From Lachnoanaerobaculum orale (GTDB lineage: Bacteria; Bacillota; Clostridia; Lachnospirales; Lachnospiraceae), in NCBI RefSeq assembly GCF_003862485.1, contig NZ_RRCM01000003.1, forward strand, positions 62,001 to 126,000: DNA of 64,000 nucleotides, given 5' to 3'. A model generated the notes under the pieces. The model did no database searches. It was not told where the DNA came from and saw only the letters and a program-made list of their open reading frames with translations. Position numbers and translations under genes: made by a program. Of the stretch, positions 9,704 through 17,342 are shown in pieces; the stretch's first letter is position 1; each line of letters starts with the position of its first letter.

Positions 9704-10395
9704 TGTATTACATCAAAGATAACAGATTAAATCCGAATCCTATAACCAAGTTTTTTGTCGTAGTGTTACTGGGGTTTACAGGAGTACATTCTATAAATCA
9801 CTATTCAGAATGGGCAGTAGTAATTGTAATTTCCGCTATGTATTTTATAAACGGATTTAAAAAAGATGCAATAAAAAATATACTTTGGTTTGGTGTGCTG
9901 TTTTTCGTACCTGATTTCAGTGCTTTGGAAAAGTTTCCTATTTTTATACTGATGATGCTTTCATTGTTTGCTCTATGCCGTATGTTTTATCTTCCTTTTG
10001 CGGCAGGTAAATTTATGATCAAGACTTCTGATGTCGGAAGCATTATTTCATCAATGGATGCCATAAAAATACCTAAGGAGGTTTCCATTCCTATTGCGGT
10101 GATGTTCAGATTCTTTCCGTCTTTTGTAGAGGAGAAAAACAGTATTAAAATGGCAATGAGAATAAGAGGAATAGAAACAAAAAATCCTGTTAAATATCTA
10201 GAGTATGTAGCAGTTCCGCTGCTTATTATTTCATCAAATATTGCTGACGATATTTCAAAGGCTGCAGAAACAAAATGTATTGCCAATCCTATAAAGAAAA
10301 CAAGGTATGTAAGCGTAAGAATACATTTGATTGATTTTATTTATGCCGTAACAATCAGTGTTATAGTAGCAGGAGGCATTATATGCTCACATTAG
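9700..10395 (+). CDS. ecfT: ECF transporter transmembrane component EcfT
   Basis: This 231-aa membrane protein has about five helices and the CbiQ/EcfT coupling signatures: MRIRGIETKNPV contains the first Ala-Arg-Gly-like coupling motif, and ADDISKAAETKCI sits where the second is expected. EcfT joins the S component to the ATPases. It overlaps both neighbours by a few bases (GATG and ATG overlap types), showing one tightly packed operon. Confidence 0.85.
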   Translation: MMYYIKDNRLNPNPITKFFVVVLLGFTGVHSINHYSEWAVVIVISAMYFINGFKKDAIKNILWFGVLFFVPDFSALEKFPIFILMMLSLFALCRMFYLPFAAGKFMIKTSDVGSIISSMDAIKIPKEVSIPIAVMFRFFPSFVEEKNSIKMAMRIRGIETKNPVKYLEYVAVPLLIISSNIADDISKAAETKCIANPIKKTRYVSVRIHLIDFIYAVTISVIVAGGIICSH

Positions 10396-11768
10396 AAAAC
10401 TTATCACTGTTTTATGGACAGGACAAAAAGATTCTTGACTGTATAAACTTAAATGTGGCAGACGGTGAATGTATATTGCTTACCGGAGAGAGCGGAAGCG
10501 GAAAATCTTCTATTATAAATTCTATAAATGGACTTGCCTTTGAATATGAGAATGCTAAATTTAGCGGCAACATAAAGGTTGACAATAAAGATTTAAAGGG
10601 AATGGAGCTTTATGAAATATCACTGATGATATCCAGCGTTTTCCAAAACCCAAAGACACATTTTTTCAATGTGGATACAACACTTGAGCTTTTATTTTAT
10701 CTTGAAAACATAGGCCTTGATAGAAAAGAAATGGAAAGTCGTATGGAAGATATGCTAAGGCTCTTTCCTATAAAGCATTTGCTCGGACGTAGCATATTTG
10801 ATCTTTCAGGTGGCGAAAAGCAGATACTTTGTGTGGCTGCATGCTATATTTCAGGTTGTAAGATAATAGTACTTGATGAACCTTCATCAAATCTGGATGA
10901 TAGATATATTGATATATTAAAAGAAATGTTGCAGATACTAAAGAATAAGGGAATTACACTTATCATTGCAGAGCATAGAATCTATTATTTGACGGATTTG
11001 GCAGATCGAATTATTCTTGTCAGAAAGGGAGAGCTTTTTAAGGAGCTTACAAAAGATGAACTTTTAAACTCTGAAAGACAACTTGGACTTCGCTCTGCGA
11101 TAAAAACAGTATTGAAAGCTCAAAATAAGTCGGTTGGAAATGATTTGACTGTTAAAAAACTTGAGTACAAATTTAAAGACGGTTTCAAACTAAAGATAGA
11201 AGATATTTCATTTGGTCTTGGAAATATTTACGGTATTACCGGAAAAAACGGATGCGGTAAATCTACATTTATAAGAGTAATGACAGGCCTTGATGATAAG
11301 GGAAAGAGTGAGATAATATTTAACGGGAAAACTCTGAACAAAAAAGACAGACTGAAAAATTCATCATTGGTTATGCAGGATGTAAATCATCAGCTTTTCA
11401 CAGATTCTGTAGAGGAGGAAATAAAACTTGGGGTTAAGGATTTGTCACAGGATAGATTAGATAAGGTCCTATATGGTCTTGAGCTTACAGAATTAAAGGA
11501 CAGACATCCTATGAGCCTTTCAGGTGGACAAAAACAAAGAGTAGCCATTGCTTCAGTTCTATGTAAAAACTCAAGATTTATATTTTTTGATGAGCCCACA
11601 AGCGGTATGGATTATAAGAATATGATAAGAATTTCAAAGCTGATAAAGGAGATGAGTACTAAAGATAATATTATATTTATTGTTTCCCACGATATTGAAT
11701 TTTTAAATGAAACCGCAGACAGTATACTTTGCCTTGAGGAATTTACGACCCCGGCATCCAAAAAGTAA
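10383..11768 (+). CDS. ECF transporter ATPase, two ATPase domains fused (EcfA-EcfA')
   Basis: This 461-aa protein contains two ABC ATPase domains in one chain. Domain 1 (about 1-225) has GESGSGKSS, LSGGEKQILCVAAC and IIVLDEPSSNLD. Domain 2 (about 240-455) has GKNGCGKST, LSGGQKQRVAIASV and FIFFDEPTSGMD. Most ECF transporters use two separate ATPase genes, so the fusion fixes a one-to-one pairing. It ends the TetR-ABC-ABC-S-T-A operon. The stop codon lies in an 18-base inverted repeat (11,767-11,784). Confidence 0.87.
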   Translation: MLTLENLSLFYGQDKKILDCINLNVADGECILLTGESGSGKSSIINSINGLAFEYENAKFSGNIKVDNKDLKGMELYEISLMISSVFQNPKTHFFNVDTTLELLFYLENIGLDRKEMESRMEDMLRLFPIKHLLGRSIFDLSGGEKQILCVAACYISGCKIIVLDEPSSNLDDRYIDILKEMLQILKNKGITLIIAEHRIYYLTDLADRIILVRKGELFKELTKDELLNSERQLGLRSAIKTVLKAQNKSVGNDLTVKKLEYKFKDGFKLKIEDISFGLGNIYGITGKNGCGKSTFIRVMTGLDDKGKSEIIFNGKTLNKKDRLKNSSLVMQDVNHQLFTDSVEEEIKLGVKDLSQDRLDKVLYGLELTELKDRHPMSLSGGQKQRVAIASVLCKNSRFIFFDEPTSGMDYKNMIRISKLIKEMSTKDNIIFIVSHDIEFLNETADSILCLEEFTTPASKK

Positions 11769-11799
11769 ATGATTAGAATCATTTATTATATGATATAAT
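11767..11799 (+). promoter_or_regulatory. Palindrome and -10 box before the DUF6440 gene
   Basis: AAATGATT-AG-AATCATTT (11,767-11,784) is a perfect inverted repeat directly before a TATAAT box (11,794-11,799). The -35 region would lie in the palindrome, so a bound regulator would block this promoter. This is inferred from layout only. Confidence 0.45.
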
Positions 11800-11824
11800 T
11801 AAAGAAAACATCGGAGGATACTTT

Positions 11825-12004
11825 ATGGATCGTTTCAAGAAAGTTTACAGACAGGGAGTAATTGATATACTTGAAGTATGGGTTGATACGGAGACAGGTG
11901 TAAACTATTTGTTTAAAACAAACGGATACGCAGGAGGTCTGACAGCTTTACTTGATAAAGACGGAAATCCTGTAATCACATACAATGGTAAAGAAGAATT
12001 ATAA
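11825..12004 (+). CDS. Small DUF6440-family protein (59 aa)
   Basis: This short gene has a ribosome site CGGAGGA (11,812-11,818) and encodes MDRFKKVYRQGVIDILEVWV, then DTETGVNYLFKTNGYAGGLT, then ALLDKDGNPVITYNGKEEL. The pattern of an aromatic and basic start, D.ETGVNYL, GYAGGLT.LLD.DG.P is that of DUF6440, a family of unknown role common in Firmicutes. It has its own promoter and terminator, so it is probably monocistronic. I am confident it is a real gene but cannot say what it does. Confidence 0.8.
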   Translation: MDRFKKVYRQGVIDILEVWVDTETGVNYLFKTNGYAGGLTALLDKDGNPVITYNGKEEL

Positions 12005-12007
12005 ATA

Positions 12008-12046
12008 AAAACTGTAGCGGAAGGGTAGCTTCTACTACAGTTTTTT
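12008..12046 (+). terminator. Terminator of the DUF6440 gene
   Basis: AAAACTGTAG (12,008-12,017) pairs with CTACAGTTTT (12,035-12,044), followed by further T residues. Confidence 0.8.
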
Positions 12047-12049
12047 ATG

Positions 12050-12592
12050 GGTTCTTTGTCAAATGTTGGGGTGGGTTGATTTTCAACCCACTCTTTTTAT
12101 GATTTTTCATGGTTTTATATTACTAATATAAGGGATGTGCTATATACATAGTGATTTGATATTTTTTTGTACAACAAATAAACCTCGTCCCCAGTTCTTT
12201 TTAAGCCATTGCCATTAAAATTCTATTCCTAAAGTATTTAAAGTTTAGTACACCATAAGAGATTCTTTTAAGTACTTTTATCTTATTATTAAAGTCTTCT
12301 GTTGGACCATTGGAGATATGCCTGTATTCAAGAGCATTTAAGATAACGGATAGTTATTTCTGAATGCTGTTATTGCCGCTTTAAATTCTTTAATACTGGA
12401 ACTTTCTACCTCAAGTAGCCATTCTCTTAATAATTGTCTTTGCTTAGCATAAGAGTTCTCTTCAAGCATATCAACGAATAATTCTTTGATAAAATGTGCC
12501 TTTCTTAGATCTTCTGAGTATTCTAACATTAATTCAAGGGCAGATTTGCTATCATCAGGTAGTTTGGAGTAAGCCTTATTTTTTATGATAAA
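12050..12592 (-). mobile_element. ISL3-type insertion sequence remnant (transposase C-terminus)
   Basis: The minus strand encodes KAYSKLPDDSKSALELMLEY, then SEDLRKAHFIKELF, LLREWLLEVESS and NNYPL. After a one-base frameshift near 12,355 it continues ILNALEYRHISNGPTEDFNN, then KIKVLKRISYGVLNFKYFRN, then RILMAMA and a stop at about 12,206. This is the C-terminal third of an ISL3-family transposase; the N-terminal part is missing. The end next to the stop carries GGGTTCTTTGTCAAATGTTG (12,050-12,069), which resembles an ISL3 terminal repeat, and a hairpin GTGGGTTGA-TTT-TCAACCCAC (12,071-12,091) before a T-run. The element is truncated and inactive. Confidence 0.75.
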
Positions 12593-12765
12593 AAGTTATT
12601 GAATGGGAACATATACATAGATGAGAGTTGACACTAGGGAATGGATAACAAGAAAAAATGCACCCACTTGCACCCAACTAAAGATTTGATAATTGCAAAA
12701 TAGCCTAATTAACATTATAATATAACTAAGAAATAAGTGTACTAAAATACTAGTGGAGAATCTCT

Positions 12766-13117
12766 ATGAACGGAATAAGAGATATGGCTGAAAATGTAAC
12801 TGTAATACAGAAGCAGAGAGTTATAAAAGATTATGCTGTGGGGATATATGCTCGTGTAAGTACAAGCCATAAAGCCCAAATGGATAGTTTATCTGTACAA
12901 ATATCGGGATTGACTAGACTAGCGGCTGCACATAGAACATGGTTTATAGCGGATTTTTTTATTGATGTTGCATCTGCTAAGACAGGATCAAAAGATCAGA
13001 ATTTAATAGAATGATAAATGAGTGCGAGCATGGGAATTTAGATATTATTCTTACTAAAAGTCTTAGCCGTTTTGGACGTGATGCTAAAGAAGGCTTATAA
13101 GCGATTAGAAGAATTCA
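12766..13117 (+). pseudogene. Broken serine recombinase, N-terminal catalytic part
   Basis: The first 82 codons encode AVGIYARVSTSHKAQMDSLS, the start of a resolvase/invertase domain with the catalytic serine in the usual YxRVSxxxQ context. The frame ends at 13,014. The neighbouring frame then continues EFNRMINECEHGNLDIILTK and SLSRFGRDAKEGL, the next conserved block, then a stop and AIRRIHE. So there is at least one frameshift, one stop codon and loss of everything after residue about 115. It resembles the large serine recombinases of integrative elements. No att site is visible. Confidence 0.75.
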
Positions 13118-13170
13118 TGAAAGTTGTATATTAAAAATAAAAATTTATAATTTATTTTGGGGGAATTGGA

Positions 13171-14067
13171 ATGTTTGATTATAAAGATTGGCAAGAAGAG
13201 ATATTATATTATCTTGACCAGGAAACTGGAACGGATGGTATCATTTATGGAAACTATGTTGAATGGGATAGATTTAGAAAAGATTATGAAGAAGAATTAT
13301 TAGCCGAAGCAGGTATTGAACTACCCTGGGGAAAGATTTTATCAATACAAGAGTACAATGATTTATTATCAGAATTATCTAATCTTGGTATTAAAAGTGT
13401 AGAATATTTAAATGAAATATTAGATTCAGAAGTTAAATTTATTGATAGAGATAATAAAATTGCAGATATTATTGTATCTGAGTGCCTTGATTTGTACGGT
13501 GTTCCCGGTGGGACAGAATATGAGCAAGAACTTCCAACAGAGTTAACTTATTGGAATAATATGTCGGATAGTTCAGAAAGTGAGTTGTTAGAATATATAA
13601 ATTATCCAATAGAAGTTAACTCATTTGATAAAAAAATTAATAATATATTTAGTAAAATTGAAGCCACATCCGATGAATTGACTAAAAAGTCCTTGCTATT
13701 AGCAGCATTTAGTATTACAGAAAGTATGTTTAAAAGTGCAATTGTTAATAAAATTCCCCAAGAAAATAACATTTCTGATTTTTCTAAAAAAATATTAGCA
13801 GTTGAGATTGATAAAAAATTGAGAGGAAATATCGAGATTAAAAATCAATTGTTCAAAGAATTATGTAATACATCTGCTCCACAACAAAATTGGATAAATG
13901 TGAGGAATTCATTAGCTCATGATATTGAAAGTTCTTCAATTAGAAACGAACAGATTACTTACTTAAATCTTAAGACTAAAAAAGAGGAAACATACTTGTT
14001 GTCAGAGTTAAAAAATAGTTTGATAGATTTTTTTTATAATATAAAAAATATAATAGCTCAAAATTAA
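13171..14067 (+). CDS. Uncharacterised protein with a C-terminal HEPN-like domain
   Basis: This 298-aa protein has a strong GGGGG-type ribosome site at 13,159. The N-terminal half is acidic with no recognisable motif. The C-terminal half (about 165-298) is helical. It contains SLLLAAFSITESMFKSAIVN and then NVRNSLAHDIE, where RNSLAH matches the RNxxxH motif of HEPN ribonuclease domains. HEPN proteins are often toxins or RNases of defence and abortive-infection systems. No partner gene (such as a nucleotidyltransferase antitoxin) lies next to it. It sits between mobile-element remnants, and base use is more AT-rich than the operons around it, so it may have arrived by transfer. Function is inferred from one motif only. 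Confidence 0.6.
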   Translation: MFDYKDWQEEILYYLDQETGTDGIIYGNYVEWDRFRKDYEEELLAEAGIELPWGKILSIQEYNDLLSELSNLGIKSVEYLNEILDSEVKFIDRDNKIADIIVSECLDLYGVPGGTEYEQELPTELTYWNNMSDSSESELLEYINYPIEVNSFDKKINNIFSKIEATSDELTKKSLLLAAFSITESMFKSAIVNKIPQENNISDFSKKILAVEIDKKLRGNIEIKNQLFKELCNTSAPQQNWINVRNSLAHDIESSSIRNEQITYLNLKTKKEETYLLSELKNSLIDFFYNIKNIIAQN

Positions 14068-14167
14068 TGTTTATATTTTTAAATTAGCCCTTAATATTGC
14101 AGTAGATTAGTTTTATTCTGCTGTTACAAATTTAAACGGAAATTATGAAGAGGTAGAAATTGATATG

Positions 14168-14219
14168 ATCCTCCTAAAGTAGACAAGGCAAATAACCAAA
14201 TCTACTTTAGGAGGATTTT
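14168..14219. terminator. Bidirectional-looking terminator with a 16-bp perfect stem
   Basis: ATCCTCCTAAAGTAGA (14,168-14,183) pairs perfectly with TCTACTTTAGGAGGAT (14,201-14,216), followed by TTTTTAT. It lies between the plus-strand HEPN-like gene and the end of the minus-strand membrane gene, and the T-run favours plus-strand termination. Confidence 0.75.
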
Positions 14220-14224
14220 TATGT

Positions 14225-15250
14225 CTATTCCCATATTGTATGCTGTGCTCTTACACTATATTTATCAGGTTTATAAAGTGAATCGAAATCAGCTTCCACA
14301 CTGTATCTTTTCCATATAACATAGTCGGAAGTCTGAATTTTAAGTGTAAATGAAATATCATTCTTTATTTCTTCATATTCAATCGGATGTAGTGAAAAAA
14401 TATCCGTCAAATCTCTTTCTCTAAAGTCATCTATACTCAGTTTAGACAGGTCGGTATTATTAAATTTAACTTCTGATAAAGCTTCACTGTCTGCCGGAAT
14501 CCTGTAATAAGTTATTGTACAGTTTTTTAGTTTATCGCTATCTTTTAATGTAGGAGTAACACTTACAAAACCGTAGGATTTATCATCACGAAATATTTCC
14601 AAAAGTTCACCATAATAAAAGTGGTCATTACGATTGTTTACTATTTCGCTGTCTGCAGACTTTTCTAAGAAGTAAAAGCCGTCAGACAAAAGAGTGGATG
14701 CCTTTGTTTCGCCGACAATTATATTGCTTTTATCTATTTGTACTACGACCGGCTTTTCGGGAAAACCTATCATAGATACAAAGAGAGTAAGAGTAAAAAG
14801 TGAAATAAACAGTCCGGCTATAACAGCATTTGAAGCTGAGTAGAGTCGAAATATTTTATTTTTATGATTGCTTATAAGTCCTAAGATAAGCTGAAAGAGA
14901 TGATAAATTATCAAGCTTATTACTGCAAGTCCAAGCTGAAATTTTAAACATCTATAAAGTGACAAGGTAAAATTATTTGTCATGTAAAACATAATGCCTA
15001 TGCAGGAGATATTTGCCAAAACATACACGAAGAAAAATAATAATGCAGCTTTCAGCGCAGCAGATTCGGTAATATCATCATAGTCTATATGTATTCTACC
15101 TTGAAAGCCCTGTCCGATATTGTACATCCATTTTGGAACTTCCTTTCCGGTAGTTACTGCAATTACCAGCCTTAAAAACATATATATTGTTAACATAAAG
15201 CATAGTAAAACCAAAAGACCAAAAATTAATGCAAATATAGTAAATCCCAT
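14225..15250 (-). CDS. Membrane protein of a local paralogous family, copy 1
   Basis: This 341-aa protein has four predicted helices in the first about 165 residues, then a soluble domain of about 175 residues. Conserved points shared with copies at 15,263 and 41,141 include VPKWMYNIGQGF after helix 1, VGETKASTLLSDGF, NNRNDHFYYGELLE, DKSYGFVSVTPTLKDSDKL, DLTDIFSLHPI and the C-terminal AQHTIWE. The ribosome site GGAGG precedes the start. Copies 1 and 2 are tandem with a 12-base gap, so they are co-transcribed. I do not recognise the family. The conserved C-terminal module suggests a binding or enzymatic domain outside the membrane, but that is inference. Confidence 0.75.
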   Translation of the reverse strand: MGFTIFALIFGLLVLLCFMLTIYMFLRLVIAVTTGKEVPKWMYNIGQGFQGRIHIDYDDITESAALKAALLFFFVYVLANISCIGIMFYMTNNFTLSLYRCLKFQLGLAVISLIIYHLFQLILGLISNHKNKIFRLYSASNAVIAGLFISLFTLTLFVSMIGFPEKPVVVQIDKSNIIVGETKASTLLSDGFYFLEKSADSEIVNNRNDHFYYGELLEIFRDDKSYGFVSVTPTLKDSDKLKNCTITYYRIPADSEALSEVKFNNTDLSKLSIDDFRERDLTDIFSLHPIEYEEIKNDISFTLKIQTSDYVIWKRYSVEADFDSLYKPDKYSVRAQHTIWE

Positions 15251-15262
15251 TTTATTCCTCCA

Positions 15263-16288
15263 TTATTCCCAAATTGTATGCTGTGTCCTGACACCATAAT
15301 GGTGTACTGAGTTATTTTCAAAAAAATCCGCCTCAATGCTATAACTTTTCCACAGTGAGTACCCTACAGTTTGCAGTTTTAAGGTATACAAAGGACTGCG
15401 TTTATACTGATTATAATTATAAGGCTTTAGTGAAAAGATATCAGCCAAATCTCTGTCTTCAAAATCTTGAATACTTAATCCTGATAGAGCTGTGTCATTA
15501 AATTTTACCTGAGATAAAACCTCGCTGTCACCGGGTACCTCATAATATGTTATGGTACAGTTTTCGAGTTTATCAGAATTTTTAAATGTAGGAGTAATAC
15601 TCATAAATCCATAAGATTTTTCGTCACGAAGTAATTCTACAAGTTCACCATAGTGAAGTTGGCTGTTTCGTTTATTTACAATTTCACTGCCTGCATCTTT
15701 ACTGTAAAAGGTAAAGCCGTCTGCTAAAAGAGAGGAGGCTTTTGTTTCGCCTATTACCACAGTGCTGTTATCTATTTGTATATTTACAGGTCTTTCAGGA
15801 AGTCCCACTCTAAGCATCCATAGAGTATATACAAGTGCGGTAACAAATATCCCGGCCATTACAGCGTTTGTCGGTGAGTAGAGTGGCCTGTAAATTCCCA
15901 ATATATGAGATACAAAAAATAAAATCAGTTTTACTATAAAGTAGAATAACATTGCTATCAAAACAACTACTGCCTGCAAGCCTACACATATATAAAATGA
16001 TTTCTTGGAATTTTGTGTTTGATAATACATTACAAAATAGAAAAAAATATTGGCTAAAATAAAACAAAGGATAAAAAAATTGGTATCCCACAATGCTGCA
16101 GGTTCTGTAAAATCCTCGTAATTGATATTGATTTTACTTTTAAATCCTTGCCCAATCTTGTACATCCAATTTGGAACTTCAGTATTTGTTCTCACAGCTA
16201 TTACAAGTTTTACATACATATAAACTGTAAACATAAGAAGCACCAATATAAGAATACCGAGCGCTATTGAAACTATAAAAAAGGCCAT
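15263..16288 (-). CDS. Membrane protein of a local paralogous family, copy 2
   Basis: This 341-aa protein starts at the ATG ending at 16,288, chosen because GGGGAG lies six bases upstream; a start 18 bases earlier has no such site. The four-helix layout and soluble domain match copy 1: VPNWMYKIGQGF, VIGETKASSLLADGFTF, NKRNSQLHYGELVE, DKSYGFMSITPTFKNSDKL, DLADIFSLKP and QHTIWE. It is the promoter-proximal gene of the pair. The upstream sequence contains TTATATTATATCATTTT (read on the plus strand at about 16,322), also found before copy 3, giving a TATAAT box in the right orientation. Confidence 0.75.
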   Translation of the reverse strand: MAFFIVSIALGILILVLLMFTVYMYVKLVIAVRTNTEVPNWMYKIGQGFKSKININYEDFTEPAALWDTNFFILCFILANIFFYFVMYYQTQNSKKSFYICVGLQAVVVLIAMLFYFIVKLILFFVSHILGIYRPLYSPTNAVMAGIFVTALVYTLWMLRVGLPERPVNIQIDNSTVVIGETKASSLLADGFTFYSKDAGSEIVNKRNSQLHYGELVELLRDEKSYGFMSITPTFKNSDKLENCTITYYEVPGDSEVLSQVKFNDTALSGLSIQDFEDRDLADIFSLKPYNYNQYKRSPLYTLKLQTVGYSLWKSYSIEADFFENNSVHHYGVRTQHTIWE

Positions 16289-16381
16289 TGTAGCTCCCCT
16301 TTTCAAATTAAAAGTTGTATACTTATATTATATCATTTTGTTGTAAAATTTACGATATTTAATACTTTTATGGGGAGGAAT

Positions 16382-16765
16382 ATGGCTGTTTCATATTTTA
16401 TCTATGTGACGGATAAAGAAAATAATGATTTTAATTTGGATAAGTTTAATAATGACATTAAACAAAGATTTCCTAAAGTCGGTATTTTAGTAAAGGATGA
16501 TGAGGACTGTCGGTACAATATTTGTTGGGAAGACTACGAGGATGAGTATGAGTTTGAACTTTGGATGCTTAAGGATAGAAGTGTATTCATGATAAATTAT
16601 TTCAACTCAAAGAACAGGCTCTATGATTATGCAGAGTTTATAAAATGGCTCAGAAGCTACTTCCCTTATGAAAAGGAAGCTTTATTATGTGATGAGGGAT
16701 ATAGTAAAACACTTGTATTGAATGAGGGAGAAGAGATAGAGGATATTTTGGAGATACTGGAGTAG
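16382..16765 (+). CDS. Small acidic protein of unknown function, immunity-like
   Basis: This 127-aa protein starts at ATG 16,382 after GGGGAGGA; the ATG at 16,370 lies in the ribosome site itself. It is rich in Asp, Glu, Tyr and Phe, has no signal or membrane segment, and contains ISSUE-free acidic patches such as KDDEDCRYNICWEDYEDEYE. It is divergent from the membrane-protein pair. Small single-domain acidic cytosolic proteins in arrays of unrelated small genes are typical of immunity proteins of polymorphic toxin systems, but no toxin gene is visible here. Function unknown. Confidence 0.65.
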   Translation: MAVSYFIYVTDKENNDFNLDKFNNDIKQRFPKVGILVKDDEDCRYNICWEDYEDEYEFELWMLKDRSVFMINYFNSKNRLYDYAEFIKWLRSYFPYEKEALLCDEGYSKTLVLNEGEEIEDILEILE

Positions 16766-16866
16766 GGGTATATAAGGTGTAAAACATATATCATTGTTGC
16801 ACGTTAAATAAGTAAAAGGTATTTGTATAAGTATATAAGATTAAAAAAAAAACAATGATAGGATAT

Positions 16867-16901
16867 TGACAAAAAGCAATCATAGATGTATCTTGGTTAT
16901 A
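16867..16901 (+). promoter_or_regulatory. Promoter of the toxin-antitoxin pair
   Basis: TTGACA (16,867-16,872) is followed after 17 bases by TATCTT. A second TATAAT-like box lies a few bases further on (about 16,899). It precedes the TTG start of the putative toxin. Confidence 0.5.
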
Positions 16902-16936
16902 TAATTTAAAAATCATATACTCCGAGGGATAATGTA

Positions 16937-17323
16937 TTGAATATAGAGCGAGAGAGTATAGAGCAATATCTGCTAGAGGTGAAAGAATCTGTAAAAAAAG
17001 ATAAGTATAGGCTTGATCATAATTCAAGAAGACAGGATAACATTAAGTTATTCTTGGATTATGTTATTGATGAAGCAAAAGTGAAGGAAGTTATACTTGA
17101 TCTTGATACGCAGGACTTTTCAACAATATTACAGAATGAGCATAAAGGCTTTGAACATGAGAAACTTTATGTATTCGGGAAGGATATTATACTTTTGGAA
17201 AGAAATGGTACAGAAGAGAAAACAGTATCACTGTACATCAAATTTAATAAGTTGGAGAACTGTTTTGTGATTGTTATTTCATTCCATGAGCAGAAGTATC
17301 CGCTTACATACTATTTCAAGTAA
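16937..17323 (+). CDS. Putative type II toxin, MqsR-like, partner of a SocA-domain antitoxin
   Basis: This 128-aa protein starts at TTG 16,937 with GAGGGA at 16,924-16,929. An ATG at 16,932 is in another frame and stops after two codons. The C-terminal half (IILDLD-type strand, DFSTIL, LYVFGKDIILLER, VSLYIKFNKLENCFVIVISF, HEQKYPLTYYF) resembles MqsR/RelE-fold mRNA interferases, where a strand pattern ending in YIKF and SFHE is seen. It directly precedes a zinc-finger antitoxin gene, the toxin-first order of MqsRA. I infer a ribosome-dependent or free mRNA endonuclease. The assignment rests on order and weak motif likeness. Confidence 0.6.
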   Translation: MNIERESIEQYLLEVKESVKKDKYRLDHNSRRQDNIKLFLDYVIDEAKVKEVILDLDTQDFSTILQNEHKGFEHEKLYVFGKDIILLERNGTEEKTVSLYIKFNKLENCFVIVISFHEQKYPLTYYFK

Positions 17324-17342
17324 TAATTTGGAGGTGACTATT

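Noticed and set aside
14095-14166. Possible coding remnant SAVTNLNGNYEEVEIDMILL before the hairpin
   Set aside because: It is too short to place in a family and has no upstream continuation.
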